Source: Kiloniella laminariae (GTDB lineage: Bacteria > Pseudomonadota > Alphaproteobacteria > Kiloniellales > Kiloniellaceae). From it: a stretch of DNA of 64,000 nt. The notes under the pieces were generated by a model that made no database searches, was not told the origin of the DNA, and was given only the letters and a program-made list of their open reading frames with translations. Where the stretch lies: contig NZ_JAPWGY010000009.1 of the NCBI RefSeq assembly GCF_027214005.1, forward strand, positions 62,001 through 126,000. The letters are read 5' to 3'. The position numbers were made by a program, and so were the translations under genes. This document shows, piece after piece, positions 36,811-45,597 of this stretch (position 1 is the stretch's first letter; every line of letters starts with the position of its first letter).

Positions 36811-38034
36811 ATGGCCAGAGCATTTATCCTTCTACTCGACTCCTTTGGTATTGGCGGCGCTCCGGACGCCAGAAACTTTGGTGATGAAGGAGCTGACACC
36901 CTCGGCCACATTGCAAAAGAATGCGCGGCGGGCAGAGCAGACAAGGCAGGCGTGAGATCTGGGCCTCTGGCATTACCTATTATGGAATCTCTCGGGCTTG
37001 GTCTGGCAGCCCAAACCAGTACAGGTCTTCTGCCGGAGGGTTTTTCCTCCACAATATCTCCTCCCAACTCTCTTTATGGATGTGCCAGTGAAACCAGTAA
37101 CGGCAAGGACACGCCGAGTGGTCATTGGGAAATAGCTGGCGTCCCCGTTACCTTCGACTGGGGATATTTCCCCAACAAACGCCCCTGCTTTGACCAGGAT
37201 CTGATCACCGACATTATTACCAGGGCTAAACTCCCCGGCATTCTGGGGAACTGCCATGCCTCCGGGACAGAGATCATCGAAGAATTCGGTGCAGAACATA
37301 TGGTTAGTGGCAAACCGATCCTCTACACCTCTGCAGATAGCGTTCTTCAGGTTGCAGCACACGAGGAAAGCTTTGGCCTGGATCGTCTGATGGAACTTTG
37401 CCTGACCATACGGGATCTGGTTGATGATCTGAATATCGGCCGCGTCATTGCCCGCCCCTTTATTGGCAATGATTCAAAACCCTTTGTCCGGACCGGAAAT
37501 CGCCGGGACTTTAGTGTTCTCCCCCCTGCCCCGACGTTGCTAAATCATGTCAGGGATGCCGGGCGCGAAATGATCGCCATTGGCAAAGTTGGAGATATCT
37601 ATGCACATCAAGGTCCGACACAGGTGATCAAAGCCAGTGGGCATGATCAATTGTTCGAGAAAACCATGATCCAGGTTCGTTCAGCTCCCGAAGGGTCATT
37701 AACCTTCACAAACTTCGTCGACTTTGACAGCCTCTATGGCCATCGACGGGATGTGATTGGCTACGCTGCTGCTTTGGAAGATTTTGATCATAAACTCGCG
37801 GTTTTGATGCCTGAACTGAAAAGTGGCGATCTGGTTGTACTTACTGCCGACCACGGCTGCGATCCGACTTGGGCAGGAAGTGATCACACCCGAGAGAATA
37901 TCCCCGTCCTGGCATTTGGTCCGGGCTTGCCCACAGGAAATATCGGGCGACGCAGCACTTTTGCTGACATCGGACAATCTGTCGCCAGCTTCTTGGGCGT
38001 GCCCCCCCTAACAGCCGGACAGTCTTTTATTTAG
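36811..38034 (+). CDS. deoB: Phosphopentomutase
   Basis: 407 residues, matching E. coli DeoB. It isomerises (deoxy)ribose-1-phosphate to the 5-phosphate, with two Mn ions, in the alkaline-phosphatase fold. The metal ligands are seen in FILLLDSFGIGGAPDA at the N-terminus, GNCHASGTEI near 148, and at the C-terminus DHGCDPTWAGSDHTRENIP. The phospho-acceptor Thr is in SNGKDTPSGHWE (about residue 97). It bridges the phosphorylases to DeoC. Confidence 0.96.
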   Translation: MARAFILLLDSFGIGGAPDARNFGDEGADTLGHIAKECAAGRADKAGVRSGPLALPIMESLGLGLAAQTSTGLLPEGFSSTISPPNSLYGCASETSNGKDTPSGHWEIAGVPVTFDWGYFPNKRPCFDQDLITDIITRAKLPGILGNCHASGTEIIEEFGAEHMVSGKPILYTSADSVLQVAAHEESFGLDRLMELCLTIRDLVDDLNIGRVIARPFIGNDSKPFVRTGNRRDFSVLPPAPTLLNHVRDAGREMIAIGKVGDIYAHQGPTQVIKASGHDQLFEKTMIQVRSAPEGSLTFTNFVDFDSLYGHRRDVIGYAAALEDFDHKLAVLMPELKSGDLVVLTADHGCDPTWAGSDHTRENIPVLAFGPGLPTGNIGRRSTFADIGQSVASFLGVPPLTAGQSFI

Positions 38035-38074
38035 GCTTTAGCAGTTCCCCCCAACAGATGAACAAGAGAAAAAC

Positions 38075-39049
38075 ATGGTTTTAAAAGCAGAAATCCACAG
38101 CCATCTTGAAGGTACGGCCTCTCCTGCTTTGGTCAGGAAACTTGCCAGCCGACATGGCATGACACTTCCGGACAACCTTTTCACCAGTGACGACAACTTT
38201 CGCTGGACCACCTTTCTCGAGTTTCTCAAGGCCTATGACATGGCCAGTGCTGTGATCAGAGTTCCTGAAGATTATCGTGATGTAACTTATGATTATCTTA
38301 AACGCTGTGCAGCTGAAGACACACTCTATGTCGAGGTCATGTCTTCCCCGGATCATGCTGCTATGGCCGGAATGACATATCAGGATCACCTCGAGGGGAT
38401 TACCCGGGGCATTACAGATGCAACAAACGACTTCGGGATAGAAGCCCGGATTATTGTTACCTGCGTTCGACACCTTGGCCCTGCTCAGGCAGAAAAGGTA
38501 GCCCTACAGGCCGTTGCCAATCCTCACCCCCTTGTGGTTGGTTTCGGCATGGGAGGAGATGAGAATGCTCATCATCCCTCTGATTTTGCCAAAGCCTTTC
38601 ACATTGCCGATGAAGCAGGGTTACAGTGCAACGTCCACGCAGGAGAAATGGCGGGTCCAGAAAGTGTCATAGCTGCCCTTGACCATTTACCCGTTAAACG
38701 GATTGGCCACGGCGTAAGGTCGATTGAAGACCCGGATCTGGTCAAAAGACTGATTGATGAGGAAATTACTCTTGAAGTTTGCCCCGGCAGCAATATTGCC
38801 CTTGGCGTTTTTACCAGTTTTAACGAACACTCTTTTCTTAAACTCCAGGCTGCAGGGGTCAAGGTAACCTTGAATTCTGACGATGCCCCTTATTTTGCGA
38901 CTTCAATCGGGAAAGAATATCTTATAGCACGCGAGCATTTCAAACTTTCAGATGACGAACTGCTGCAGCTGACCCGAACATCAATTGAAAACTCTTTCGC
39001 AGATCAAAAGACCAAGTTAAAACTGCTGGCTCGTGTCCAAAGTGCTTAA
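38075..39049 (+). CDS. add: Adenosine deaminase
   Basis: 324 residues, TIM-barrel zinc deaminase converting (deoxy)adenosine to (deoxy)inosine. Zinc ligands are in EIHSHLEGTA (the HxH pair), NVHAGEMAGPE (His and the catalytic Glu) and LNSDDAPYF near residue 268. GHGVRSIEDPDLV carries the catalytic His. The usual SDDP motif is SDDAP here, a small change. This group also contains adenine deaminases; operon context favours the nucleoside. The product feeds PunA. There is a 40-base gap after deoB. Confidence 0.9.
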   Translation: MVLKAEIHSHLEGTASPALVRKLASRHGMTLPDNLFTSDDNFRWTTFLEFLKAYDMASAVIRVPEDYRDVTYDYLKRCAAEDTLYVEVMSSPDHAAMAGMTYQDHLEGITRGITDATNDFGIEARIIVTCVRHLGPAQAEKVALQAVANPHPLVVGFGMGGDENAHHPSDFAKAFHIADEAGLQCNVHAGEMAGPESVIAALDHLPVKRIGHGVRSIEDPDLVKRLIDEEITLEVCPGSNIALGVFTSFNEHSFLKLQAAGVKVTLNSDDAPYFATSIGKEYLIAREHFKLSDDELLQLTRTSIENSFADQKTKLKLLARVQSA

Positions 39050-39076
39050 ATAATTCCGAACACAGGTTTCCTGCGA

Positions 39077-39673
39077 ATGGCAAAACTCTATTTCTATTAC
39101 TCCTCCATGAACGCCGGGAAATCAACCGTCCTGCTCCAATCAAGCTACAACTACCAGGAACGCGGTATGGGAACGTTGCTTTTCACCGCCGCTCTGGATG
39201 ACCGATACGGTATTGGCAAAATTTCATCCCGTATTGGCCTTCAGGCAGAAGCACTTATATATGGCCGAAAGGATAATTTGTTTGAAATGGCACGGACAGA
39301 AGTTGCCAAACGACAAATCAGCTGTGTTTTTATAGATGAGTCTCAGTTCCTGACCAAGGAACAGGTATTTCAGGTCAGTGAAATTGTCGATTGCCTGGAC
39401 ATACCTGTCCTGGCTTATGGCCTTCGCACAGATTTTCAGGGCAACCTGTTCGAAGGAAGCGAACGTTTACTGGCCTGGGCTGATGTTCTTCACGAACTCA
39501 AAACGATTTGTCACTGTGGTCGCAAGGCCACCATGGTTATGAGGGTTGATGAACAGGGAGAGCCGATCCGGGAGGGCACCCAGGTAGAAATTGGTGGGAA
39601 TGACCGCTATGTACCAGTCTGCCGGAAGCACTTCAAAGAAGAGGTGCTCCAGCTATCACAGACAGCTCTTTAA
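39077..39673 (+). CDS. tdk: Thymidine kinase
   Basis: 198 residues, type II thymidine kinase, cytosolic. P-loop SSMNAGKST is at about residues 9-17. The catalytic Glu is in [15 protein letters not shown]. Lasso-region ligands for the sugar lie in [17 protein letters not shown]. Structural zinc is bound by CHCGRKATM and CRKH. It phosphorylates thymidine and deoxyuridine for salvage, so the operon both salvages and degrades. Last gene of the nucleoside operon; no clear terminator follows. Confidence 0.94.
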   Translation: MAKLYFYYSSMNAGKSTVLLQSSYNYQERGMGTLLFTAALDDRYGIGKISSRIGLQAEALIYGRKDNLFEMARTEVAKRQISCVFIDESQFLTKEQVFQVSEIVDCLDIPVLAYGLRTDFQGNLFEGSERLLAWADVLHELKTICHCGRKATMVMRVDEQGEPIREGTQVEIGGNDRYVPVCRKHFKEEVLQLSQTAL

Positions 39674-39856
39674 CAATCCTGACGATTAGGTTCACCTGCA
39701 GGAATTACTAACCGGAAGTAGAGCTTTGAATTTATTTTTCTCATTTAGCTAAAATTAACAACTGGCTCTCTAATCTATATCTCCAATAGGTTCCTAAGCT
39801 CTTCTTTTCATTACGAAGGGCCTCGCATTATCGTATCAAAGGTCAGAAAAACAGGC

Positions 39857-42433
39857 ATGAGCATCGTGGTTCAAAGCTCTTTGAAAAGGTTTGCTCGAAG
39901 TACGGCTCTGCTTTATGCCACCCTCGCCTTTCTTCTGGTTTTCTTTTTTGTCGGTATCACCTTCAAACTTGAACAGCGTGCAGTTCTCCAGCAGGAACAG
40001 ATTTTTAATGAACAGCAATTCCTGCAAACACAAATTGCAGCTCGGGCTTTTCAGCAAATTCTGGATGATATCACCCGCTTCTCTCTTCAACTCGAAAGTC
40101 ATTTCGACATCGATCGCCTGGATAAGTCCAGAACAGCTGAGCAGCTCAACTCAGGCCTTTTACAGACACAAGATTTTCAACAGGAGATCCTCGGCGTCCT
40201 GATTTACAATGCTCAACAGACTCTTCTCCTAAGCACTCTGGATGAGAAAAAAAATAACAACCTCTCTCTCATCTATGGAACAGTTAATGCGTGGATACAA
40301 CAAAACTGGGTAGCGCTTGCCTCCCCGGAAATCACATCAATCGTTCCCGTTTTTCATGTCACAGAAAACGAACAGTTTTTTGCTATTCTGCGGCCTATAC
40401 GTCGATCAGGTATCTTCACAGCGGTTTCGGTAACGGTCGCCGATCTCTCCTATCTGTCCCAACAATACATAAAACCCTTACGTTCAGGAGAATATGGCGC
40501 AGCATTTATGCTAAATGAACAAGGGGTTGTGATTTATGACCATGAAACAGAAATCATTGGTCGCAGTGTTTTTGATGATTTGCACAAATCCTATCCAGAT
40601 CTTCAACGCATAGACCAACGTCTAGTTACTGAAACATCTGGCCAGGACGAATACTATTTTTCTGCTTCACGTCTGGATAGCCAGAAAACCGTCAGAAAAC
40701 TAATTTCCTGGCACAGCATCAAAATCGATACGCGTCGACTTGTCATTGCCCTTTCCGCGCCTGATACAGAAATTACCCGCCCGATTGAAAAATTACGCCA
40801 ACAGGCCATTATACTCGCCCTCCTCCTTGCCTTTGGATTAATGGTAATTACCGCTCTGTTTTTTAAAAAAGATCTCTACTCATTGCGGAGGACAGCAAAA
40901 CAGCTTGAAACAGAATTAACCCTGCGTGACCAGGCACTGAGCAAGGCGGAAAAAAATTACAGCGAGATGATTGAAAACGCGGCCATCGGGATATACCGAA
41001 CCACGCCAGATGGACGCCTTCTCCAGGCAAACCCATATCTTGTACGGCTAAATGCCTGTGAGAGTGAAGAGGAACTGATTCTTATTGCCAATTTCAATGA
41101 CGACCGCTGGTATAAAGAGAATGACAGACGCCTTGAATTTAAAAAGAAAATGGAAAAAGAAGGTTATGTCGAAGGTTTTGTTTCCCAGATCAAAAGCCTG
41201 AAAAACCGGGAAGACAAATGGGTCAGTGAAACGGCCCGTGCTGTCAGGGACGAAGAGGGAAATATACTTTTTTATGAAGGAACCATGCTGGATGTCACCC
41301 ATTTGGTTCATACCGAAGAAGCCCGAAACAAAAGTGACGCCAACCTGCGGGCTCATATTACGGCCATGCCCGATCTGGGAATCATCTATTCGCGCAAGGG
41401 AGATGTCATTGATATCTACGGCGATCAAAAACTGCTCTTCCTCAACAAAGAACAGATGATCGGGCGAAACCTGAAAGAGATGGCTGGCAGCAAGGCAGTC
41501 GAACTCTGGATGGATATCATAGGCAAAACCATCGCGACTGAGAAGGTGCAGAACCTGGAATATTTTATGCCCATGGATGGGGCTCCACGATGGTTTGAGG
41601 CTCGTTCAGCGCTGATCATTGACAAGGAAAATACCTGCCCCAGTGTCGTCATTTTAATACGTGACATAACCCAACGTCATCTTGATCAGGAAGCCCTGAT
41701 CACCGCTCTGGAAAATGCCGATCTGGCGAACAGATCAAAATCTGAATTCCTGGCAAACATGAGCCACGAATTAAGAACCCCCCTGAATGCGATATTGGGC
41801 TATTCAGAGATTATGGAACAGCAGTTGCTCGGCCCGCTCGAAAACAAAAAATACCTCGGCTATGTCTCTGACATTCACAGCAGCGGCGCACTTTTACTTG
41901 AGATCATAAATGATATTCTCGACCTCTCTAAAATCGAGGCCGGGCGCTATACCCTCGAAGAAGAAAACATCAATCTTGCCGAAGTGGTTGAACAGACCAA
42001 CCGTATTATCAAAGGAACCGCAGCAGAAAAAAACCTGGAGTTCGATATAAACCGTATCCCTGCCTTTATCCTCTATGCTGACGCCAGAGCCCTTAAACAA
42101 ATTCTTTTAAATCTCTTGTCCAATGCCATCAAGTTCACGCCAGCAGGCGGCAAGGTCATCCTTTCAGCCAGCCAGGAAAATTCCGGTATCCAGATAAAGG
42201 TAACCGACACAGGAATCGGAATGGAACCCCATGACCTTGCCAGAATCTTTGAACCTTTCTTCCGCGTAGGGCAGACAATGACGACAGAAGTCTCCGGCAC
42301 AGGAATTGGCCTGGCCCTGACCAGAAAACTGGTGGAATTTCATCAAGGTACTCTGGAGATACAAAGCACAATTGATGAAGGAACCACCGCAACTGTTACG
42401 CTGCCCCTCGCCCGATTGATCGGAAGGGGATAA
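39857..42433 (+). CDS. Membrane-bound PAS sensor histidine kinase (orphan)
   Basis: 858 residues. TM1 lies at about residues 16-36 (LLYATLAFLLVFFFVGITF), followed by an extracytoplasmic sensor region to about 312 with dCache-like character, then TM2 at about 313-334. Two PAS folds follow at about 360-480 (IENAAIGIYRTTPDGRLLQAN) and 490-610. The HisKA domain has phospho-acceptor His637 in NMSHELRTPLN. The ATPase domain has N box NLLSNAIKFTP, G1 DTGIGME and G2 SGTGIGLALT. No receiver domain or regulator gene is adjacent, so its partner is elsewhere. Ligand unknown. Confidence 0.9.
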   Translation: MSIVVQSSLKRFARSTALLYATLAFLLVFFFVGITFKLEQRAVLQQEQIFNEQQFLQTQIAARAFQQILDDITRFSLQLESHFDIDRLDKSRTAEQLNSGLLQTQDFQQEILGVLIYNAQQTLLLSTLDEKKNNNLSLIYGTVNAWIQQNWVALASPEITSIVPVFHVTENEQFFAILRPIRRSGIFTAVSVTVADLSYLSQQYIKPLRSGEYGAAFMLNEQGVVIYDHETEIIGRSVFDDLHKSYPDLQRIDQRLVTETSGQDEYYFSASRLDSQKTVRKLISWHSIKIDTRRLVIALSAPDTEITRPIEKLRQQAIILALLLAFGLMVITALFFKKDLYSLRRTAKQLETELTLRDQALSKAEKNYSEMIENAAIGIYRTTPDGRLLQANPYLVRLNACESEEELILIANFNDDRWYKENDRRLEFKKKMEKEGYVEGFVSQIKSLKNREDKWVSETARAVRDEEGNILFYEGTMLDVTHLVHTEEARNKSDANLRAHITAMPDLGIIYSRKGDVIDIYGDQKLLFLNKEQMIGRNLKEMAGSKAVELWMDIIGKTIATEKVQNLEYFMPMDGAPRWFEARSALIIDKENTCPSVVILIRDITQRHLDQEALITALENADLANRSKSEFLANMSHELRTPLNAILGYSEIMEQQLLGPLENKKYLGYVSDIHSSGALLLEIINDILDLSKIEAGRYTLEEENINLAEVVEQTNRIIKGTAAEKNLEFDINRIPAFILYADARALKQILLNLLSNAIKFTPAGGKVILSASQENSGIQIKVTDTGIGMEPHDLARIFEPFFRVGQTMTTEVSGTGIGLALTRKLVEFHQGTLEIQSTIDEGTTATVTLPLARLIGRG

Positions 42434-42594
42434 AATACAACAACTGTATTTCTGGAAACTTTCTGGAAAGGATTTAATGCAATAATAGAATCCAGATCAG
42501 AAAGAAACTGATCCCAGCTCACACACAGTGTTAGAGCCCCAATTTACACTAAAGAGTTTAACCCGTTAATTTTAACTTCGGGAGAATGACAATC

Positions 42595-42708
42595 ATGGAA
42601 TGGCTGGCCCTCTTACCCATCATCTGTCTTTTGAGCTATCTTGTGCTTTTTATGCAAAAAGAACCCATTCCCTGTCGGATCAAAACCCGACCTTCTTCCC
42701 GAAAATAA
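42595..42708 (+). CDS. Small single-pass membrane protein (37 residues)
   Basis: Open frame too short for usual gene callers. The sequence is a hydrophobic helix of about 18 residues (WLALLPIICLLSYLVLF) followed by a basic tail rich in Arg and Pro (CRIKTRPSSRK). A GGGAG ribosome-binding site at 42580-42584 lies 10 bases before the ATG; another in-frame ATG at 42586 is too close to it. The predicted topology is inside-positive. A terminator-like hairpin follows 26 bases after the stop. No family is recognised. Small hydrophobic proteins with a basic tail can be regulators of membrane enzymes or toxins, but nothing here decides. Confidence 0.5.
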   Translation: MEWLALLPIICLLSYLVLFMQKEPIPCRIKTRPSSRK

Positions 42709-42733
42709 GGTAAACTTATTTTGTATACTCTGC

Positions 42734-42779
42734 GGGACCACCACTTCGACAGGAAGTGGCTTGGTCCCGTTTCGTTTGT
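42734..42779 (+). terminator. Terminator after the small membrane ORF
   Basis: GGGACCA (42734-42740) and CCACTTC (42741-42747) pair with GAAGTGG (42753-42759) and TGGTCCC (42762-42768), with a 2-base bulge. A T-rich tail GTTTCGTTTGTATTT follows. Confidence 0.75.
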
Positions 42780-42866
42780 ATTTCCCAAGTTTGTTCTTAA
42801 AGAAAAATCCGACCGAACCCTGAAGATTTTTATATAAGTTCCCTCTGAATTTTTGTTCATGGGATC

Positions 42867-42894
42867 TTGACTTTTTTATTGATTCACCTAAATA
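42867..42894 (+). promoter_or_regulatory. Candidate promoter and long leader of the cold-shock gene
   Basis: TTGACT (42867-42872) and TAAATA (42889-42894) are 16 bases apart. The leader from about 42901 to 43037 is about 137 bases, with a small hairpin CGTG...CACG (42990-43007). Long structured leaders are usual for cspA-type mRNAs. The rest of the 329-base gap holds only the hairpin listed above. Confidence 0.5.
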
Positions 42895-43037
42895 CGGCTC
42901 ATCGTTTTACATTTGTTATGTGTTACTTCAATAGCCGACAGGCCGATTTGCTGAGTTATCCCCTGACAGTGTGAGCGCTACCCAAAGCGTGGTGAAACTA
43001 TCACGCACGCAGATACTAACCTCCTGTTAGAGGAATT

Positions 43038-43253
43038 ATGACTATGACTATTGGTGTCGTTAAATTTTTCAACCCGACTAAAGGCTACGGCTTCATCGAA
43101 CCAGAAGATGGTTCCAAAGATGCATTCGTTCACATTTCCGCAGTTGAACGTGCCGGCCTGAGCACTCTTAACGAAGGTCAGAAAGTTTCCTATGAACTGG
43201 AAACCGGCAGAAACGGAAAAGCTTCAGCTGAGAACCTGTCCATCGTAGAATAA
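43038..43253 (+). CDS. CspA-family cold-shock protein
   Basis: 71 residues, a single cold-shock domain. RNP1-like KGYGFIEP (about residues 15-22) and RNP2-like VFVHISA-type DAFVHISAV (about 30-38) are present, with conserved GVVKFFNPTKGYGFI at the start. It binds single-stranded RNA and DNA and melts mRNA structure; induction by cold is likely but not shown. Two ATG choices are two codons apart; AGAGGAA (43030-43036) is best spaced for the second (43044), while the first is also usable. Confidence 0.95.
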   Translation: MTMTIGVVKFFNPTKGYGFIEPEDGSKDAFVHISAVERAGLSTLNEGQKVSYELETGRNGKASAENLSIVE

Positions 43254-43279
43254 GTTCTGTACAAGAACCTGTTTTATAA

Positions 43280-43320
43280 AACAACGGCCTCTGATTTCAT
43301 CAGAGGCCGTTGTTGGTTTT
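43280..43320. terminator. Terminator between cold-shock gene and Rid-family gene
   Basis: Perfect 16-bp stem AACAACGGCCTCTGAT (43280-43295), loop TTC, ATCAGAGGCCGTTGTT (43299-43314). T residues occur on both sides, so it could end both convergent units. Confidence 0.9.
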
Positions 43321-43344
43321 AGGAAATTTGATTTGTAAAACAGG

Positions 43345-43755
43345 TTAATCGGGAATAACAGCCGTTGTTTCGATTTCGAGTTTTGCCCGATCTTCCATAA
43401 ATGCACTGACTTCGATCACCGCCATGACAGGATAATGGCGACCGATAATCTCCCGGTAAGCCTCTCCTACGGCCTTCAGTGATGAAAGATACTCCTGCTT
43501 GTCCCGGATAAACCAGGTCATACGCACAATATGCTCAGGTTTAGCCTCGGCTTCTTCAAGAATCGCAACAATATTTAGAAGTGCCTGACGAAACTGGGCA
43601 GCAAAATCATCGCTCTCGAACTCTTCTTTCTCATTCCAGCCGATAATTCCCGCGAGATAAACAGTTTGTCCTCGTGCGGCAATAATTCCGTTGCTATAGC
43701 CTTTGGCCACCGGCCATCCCGGAGGTTGAAGTTGTCGGTGTGCAGTCCCGGTCAT
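43345..43755 (-). CDS. Rid-family (YjgF/YER057c/UK114) protein, non-RidA type
   Basis: 136 residues from the ATG at 43755, which overlaps the thioesterase stop by ATGA. The fold is Rid: VYLAGIIGWNEKEEFESDDFAAQFRQALLNI, then HIVRMTWFIRDKQEYLSSLKAV, then YPVMAVIEVSAFMEDRAKLEIETTAV. RidA proper uses an Arg in the (P)ARSxVEV segment to hydrolyse enamines and imines; here that segment reads PVMAVIEV, so the Arg is Met. The Azoarcus anthranilate cluster also carries a member of this family ('translation inhibitor' in the old naming). A plausible role, not proven, is handling of the amino or imino intermediate. Last gene of the leftward unit. Confidence 0.9.
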   Translation of the reverse strand: MTGTAHRQLQPPGWPVAKGYSNGIIAARGQTVYLAGIIGWNEKEEFESDDFAAQFRQALLNIVAILEEAEAKPEHIVRMTWFIRDKQEYLSSLKAVGEAYREIIGRHYPVMAVIEVSAFMEDRAKLEIETTAVIPD

Positions 43756-44168
43756 TTGGTTTCCTCTAAATACTTTTTCATCGAAGACAAGATATGCTGA
43801 GGCCAGCTTCTGGCCTTGCTGATGGTCATATCCACACAAACAAGAGTGATATTGCTTGTGCAGCGTAATTCATTGTTACAAACAGCCTCTATGGTGCAAT
43901 CCATACTGCTTTTACCAATCGCAGTAATCCTGAGGTTAAAAACCACGATATCTTCCAGCCTGCTCATGGCCCGGAACTCGGTCTCCATTCGAACAGTTGG
44001 AACAGCAATCTTCTGATGAAGATGCAACTGATGAAAACTGCTGCCAATAACCTGCTCGAACCACTCTTCAATGGTCAGGTTAAACATCTCGAAATAGCGG
44101 GGATAAAAGACGATTCCAGCAGGATCACAATGCTGAAAACGAATGGTAACCGGAAGTTCAAAAGTCAT
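43752..44168 (-). CDS. 4-Hydroxybenzoyl-CoA-thioesterase-like hot-dog protein
   Basis: 138 residues, single hot-dog fold. The signature TIRFQHCDPAGIVFYPRYFEMF (split here as TIRFQHCDP and AGIVFYPRYFEMF) at about residues 8-29 carries the catalytic Asp of the 4HBT family. The C-terminal half (FRAMSRLEDIVVFNLRITAIG) continues the fold. It would hydrolyse an aromatic or alicyclic CoA thioester, perhaps to recover CoA from a dead-end product in the anthranilate pathway. It begins one base inside the ATPase stop (TAATG) and is co-translated with the Rid gene. Confidence 0.88.
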   Translation of the reverse strand: MTFELPVTIRFQHCDPAGIVFYPRYFEMFNLTIEEWFEQVIGSSFHQLHLHQKIAVPTVRMETEFRAMSRLEDIVVFNLRITAIGKSSMDCTIEAVCNNELRCTSNITLVCVDMTISKARSWPQHILSSMKKYLEETK

Positions 44169-44851
44169 TATACCCCCAGATACTGATCACGAAGATCACC
44201 AGAAAGTGCAGAAGGACGCCCGGTCCAGACACTGCGACCCTTCTCCAGAATGACACAGGCATCTGCAATCGGCAGCAGTTCGGAAAGCGTCTTGTCGACC
44301 ACCAGCAAAGACTGTCCAGCGTCCTTCAAACGACGGATAGCAGCCCAGATTTCCTGACGGATAACAGGTGCCAACCCCTCGGTAGCTTCATCCAGGATCA
44401 ACAGTTTAGGGTTGGTCATTAATGCCCGACCGATTGCCAGCATCTGCTGTTCCCCGCCAGAAAGCGTATCAGCCATCTGCCCTGCACGCTCCCCCAGTCG
44501 AGGAAACAGGGATACTACCTTTGTATAATCCCAAACACCCGGGCGTGCCGTCGCTATCAGATTTTCTTGAACAGTCAAACTGGCAAAACAACGGCGTCCT
44601 TCCGGAACCAGCCCAATTCCTAGGCGGGCAGCCTGAAAACTGCGAAGTCCAGCCAGATCCTGTCCATCAAAAACAATATGCCCTCTTTTCGCAGGCGTCA
44701 GACGGCAGATCGAACGAATAGTCGTGGATTTCCCCATACCGTTACGCCCCATCAAGGCAACCAGCTCGCCGGTATCCACAGAAAGGTCCACACCAAACAA
44801 TGCTTGGGACGGCCCGTAATAAGTCTCTATCTGAGAAACTTTCAACATCAT
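44168..44851 (-). CDS. LivF-type ABC transporter ATPase
   Basis: 227 residues. Walker A MGRNGMGKST is at about residues 34-43, signature LSGGEQQMLAIGRAL near 127, Walker B LLILDEATEGLAP near 151, and the end VILEKGRSVWTGRP. Of the two branched-chain-type ATPases this is the LivF branch. It energises the LivHM-type channel encoded just upstream. The gene overlaps the LivG-type gene by ATGA. Confidence 0.93.
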   Translation of the reverse strand: MMLKVSQIETYYGPSQALFGVDLSVDTGELVALMGRNGMGKSTTIRSICRLTPAKRGHIVFDGQDLAGLRSFQAARLGIGLVPEGRRCFASLTVQENLIATARPGVWDYTKVVSLFPRLGERAGQMADTLSGGEQQMLAIGRALMTNPKLLILDEATEGLAPVIRQEIWAAIRRLKDAGQSLLVVDKTLSELLPIADACVILEKGRSVWTGRPSALSGDLRDQYLGV

Positions 44852-45597
44852 TCTTCCGTCCCCAGATATGCTTCCCGAACAAGCGGATCCTGACGGATCA
44901 TATCTGCACTGCCCTGGGCAATGATCTGCCCGTAAACCAGAACCGAAATACGATCCGCTAGGCGGAATACAGCATCCATATCATGCTCAACCAACAAGAT
45001 TGGTACTTCCAGTTTGAGTTCTTCCAAAAACCCGGTCAGTCGCTCTGATCCCCCGGCCCCCATTCCCGCCATAGGCTCGTCAAGAAGAAGTACTTTCGGC
45101 TTTAAAGCCAGAGCACAGGCCACCTCGACCTGGCGCCGTTCACCATGTGAGAGCTCTGCAACCGGAACATCAGCTCGAGGTTCAAGCCCAACCCGGGCAA
45201 GAACTTTTTCTGCCGCCTCCAGTAGCTTCTGATCATTGTCTGTCTGTTTCCAGAAACTGAAACTGGTCCCCGTAACGGCCTGACTGGCCATCATCACATT
45301 GCGACGGACTGACAGTGGCATAGCCAGGGAAGAGATCTGAAAACAACGTCCAAGTCCTCTCTTTGCCCTGGCAGCAATACTCAAGCCAGTTACATTTTCC
45401 TGACCGAGGTAAATATTACCGGAATCAGGAGATAATCCACCGGATATCTGTGCAATCAGCGTCGATTTACCTGCTCCGTTTGGTCCGATTAGCGCATGAA
45501 TTTCACCAGGTTTGAGATCAAGGGTTACATCATCTGTTGCCTTCAATGCACCAAAGTTTTTTTGCAGTTTTTCAATCCGTAAGACGGCTTCAGTCAT
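44848..45597 (-). CDS. LivG-type ABC transporter ATPase
   Basis: 249 residues from the ATG at 45597, which has GGGAGG upstream; a TTG six codons before is less likely. Walker A GPNGAGKSTLI is at about residue 36. The signature is LSHGERRQVEVACAL, where SHG replaces SGG as in many aromatic-acid transporters of this family. Walker B VLLLDEPMAGMG. The Asp-box DRISVLVYGQIIAQGS closes the domain. Overlaps the LivM-type gene by 8 bases. Confidence 0.93.
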   Translation of the reverse strand: MTEAVLRIEKLQKNFGALKATDDVTLDLKPGEIHALIGPNGAGKSTLIAQISGGLSPDSGNIYLGQENVTGLSIAARAKRGLGRCFQISSLAMPLSVRRNVMMASQAVTGTSFSFWKQTDNDQKLLEAAEKVLARVGLEPRADVPVAELSHGERRQVEVACALALKPKVLLLDEPMAGMGAGGSERLTGFLEELKLEVPILLVEHDMDAVFRLADRISVLVYGQIIAQGSADMIRQDPLVREAYLGTEE

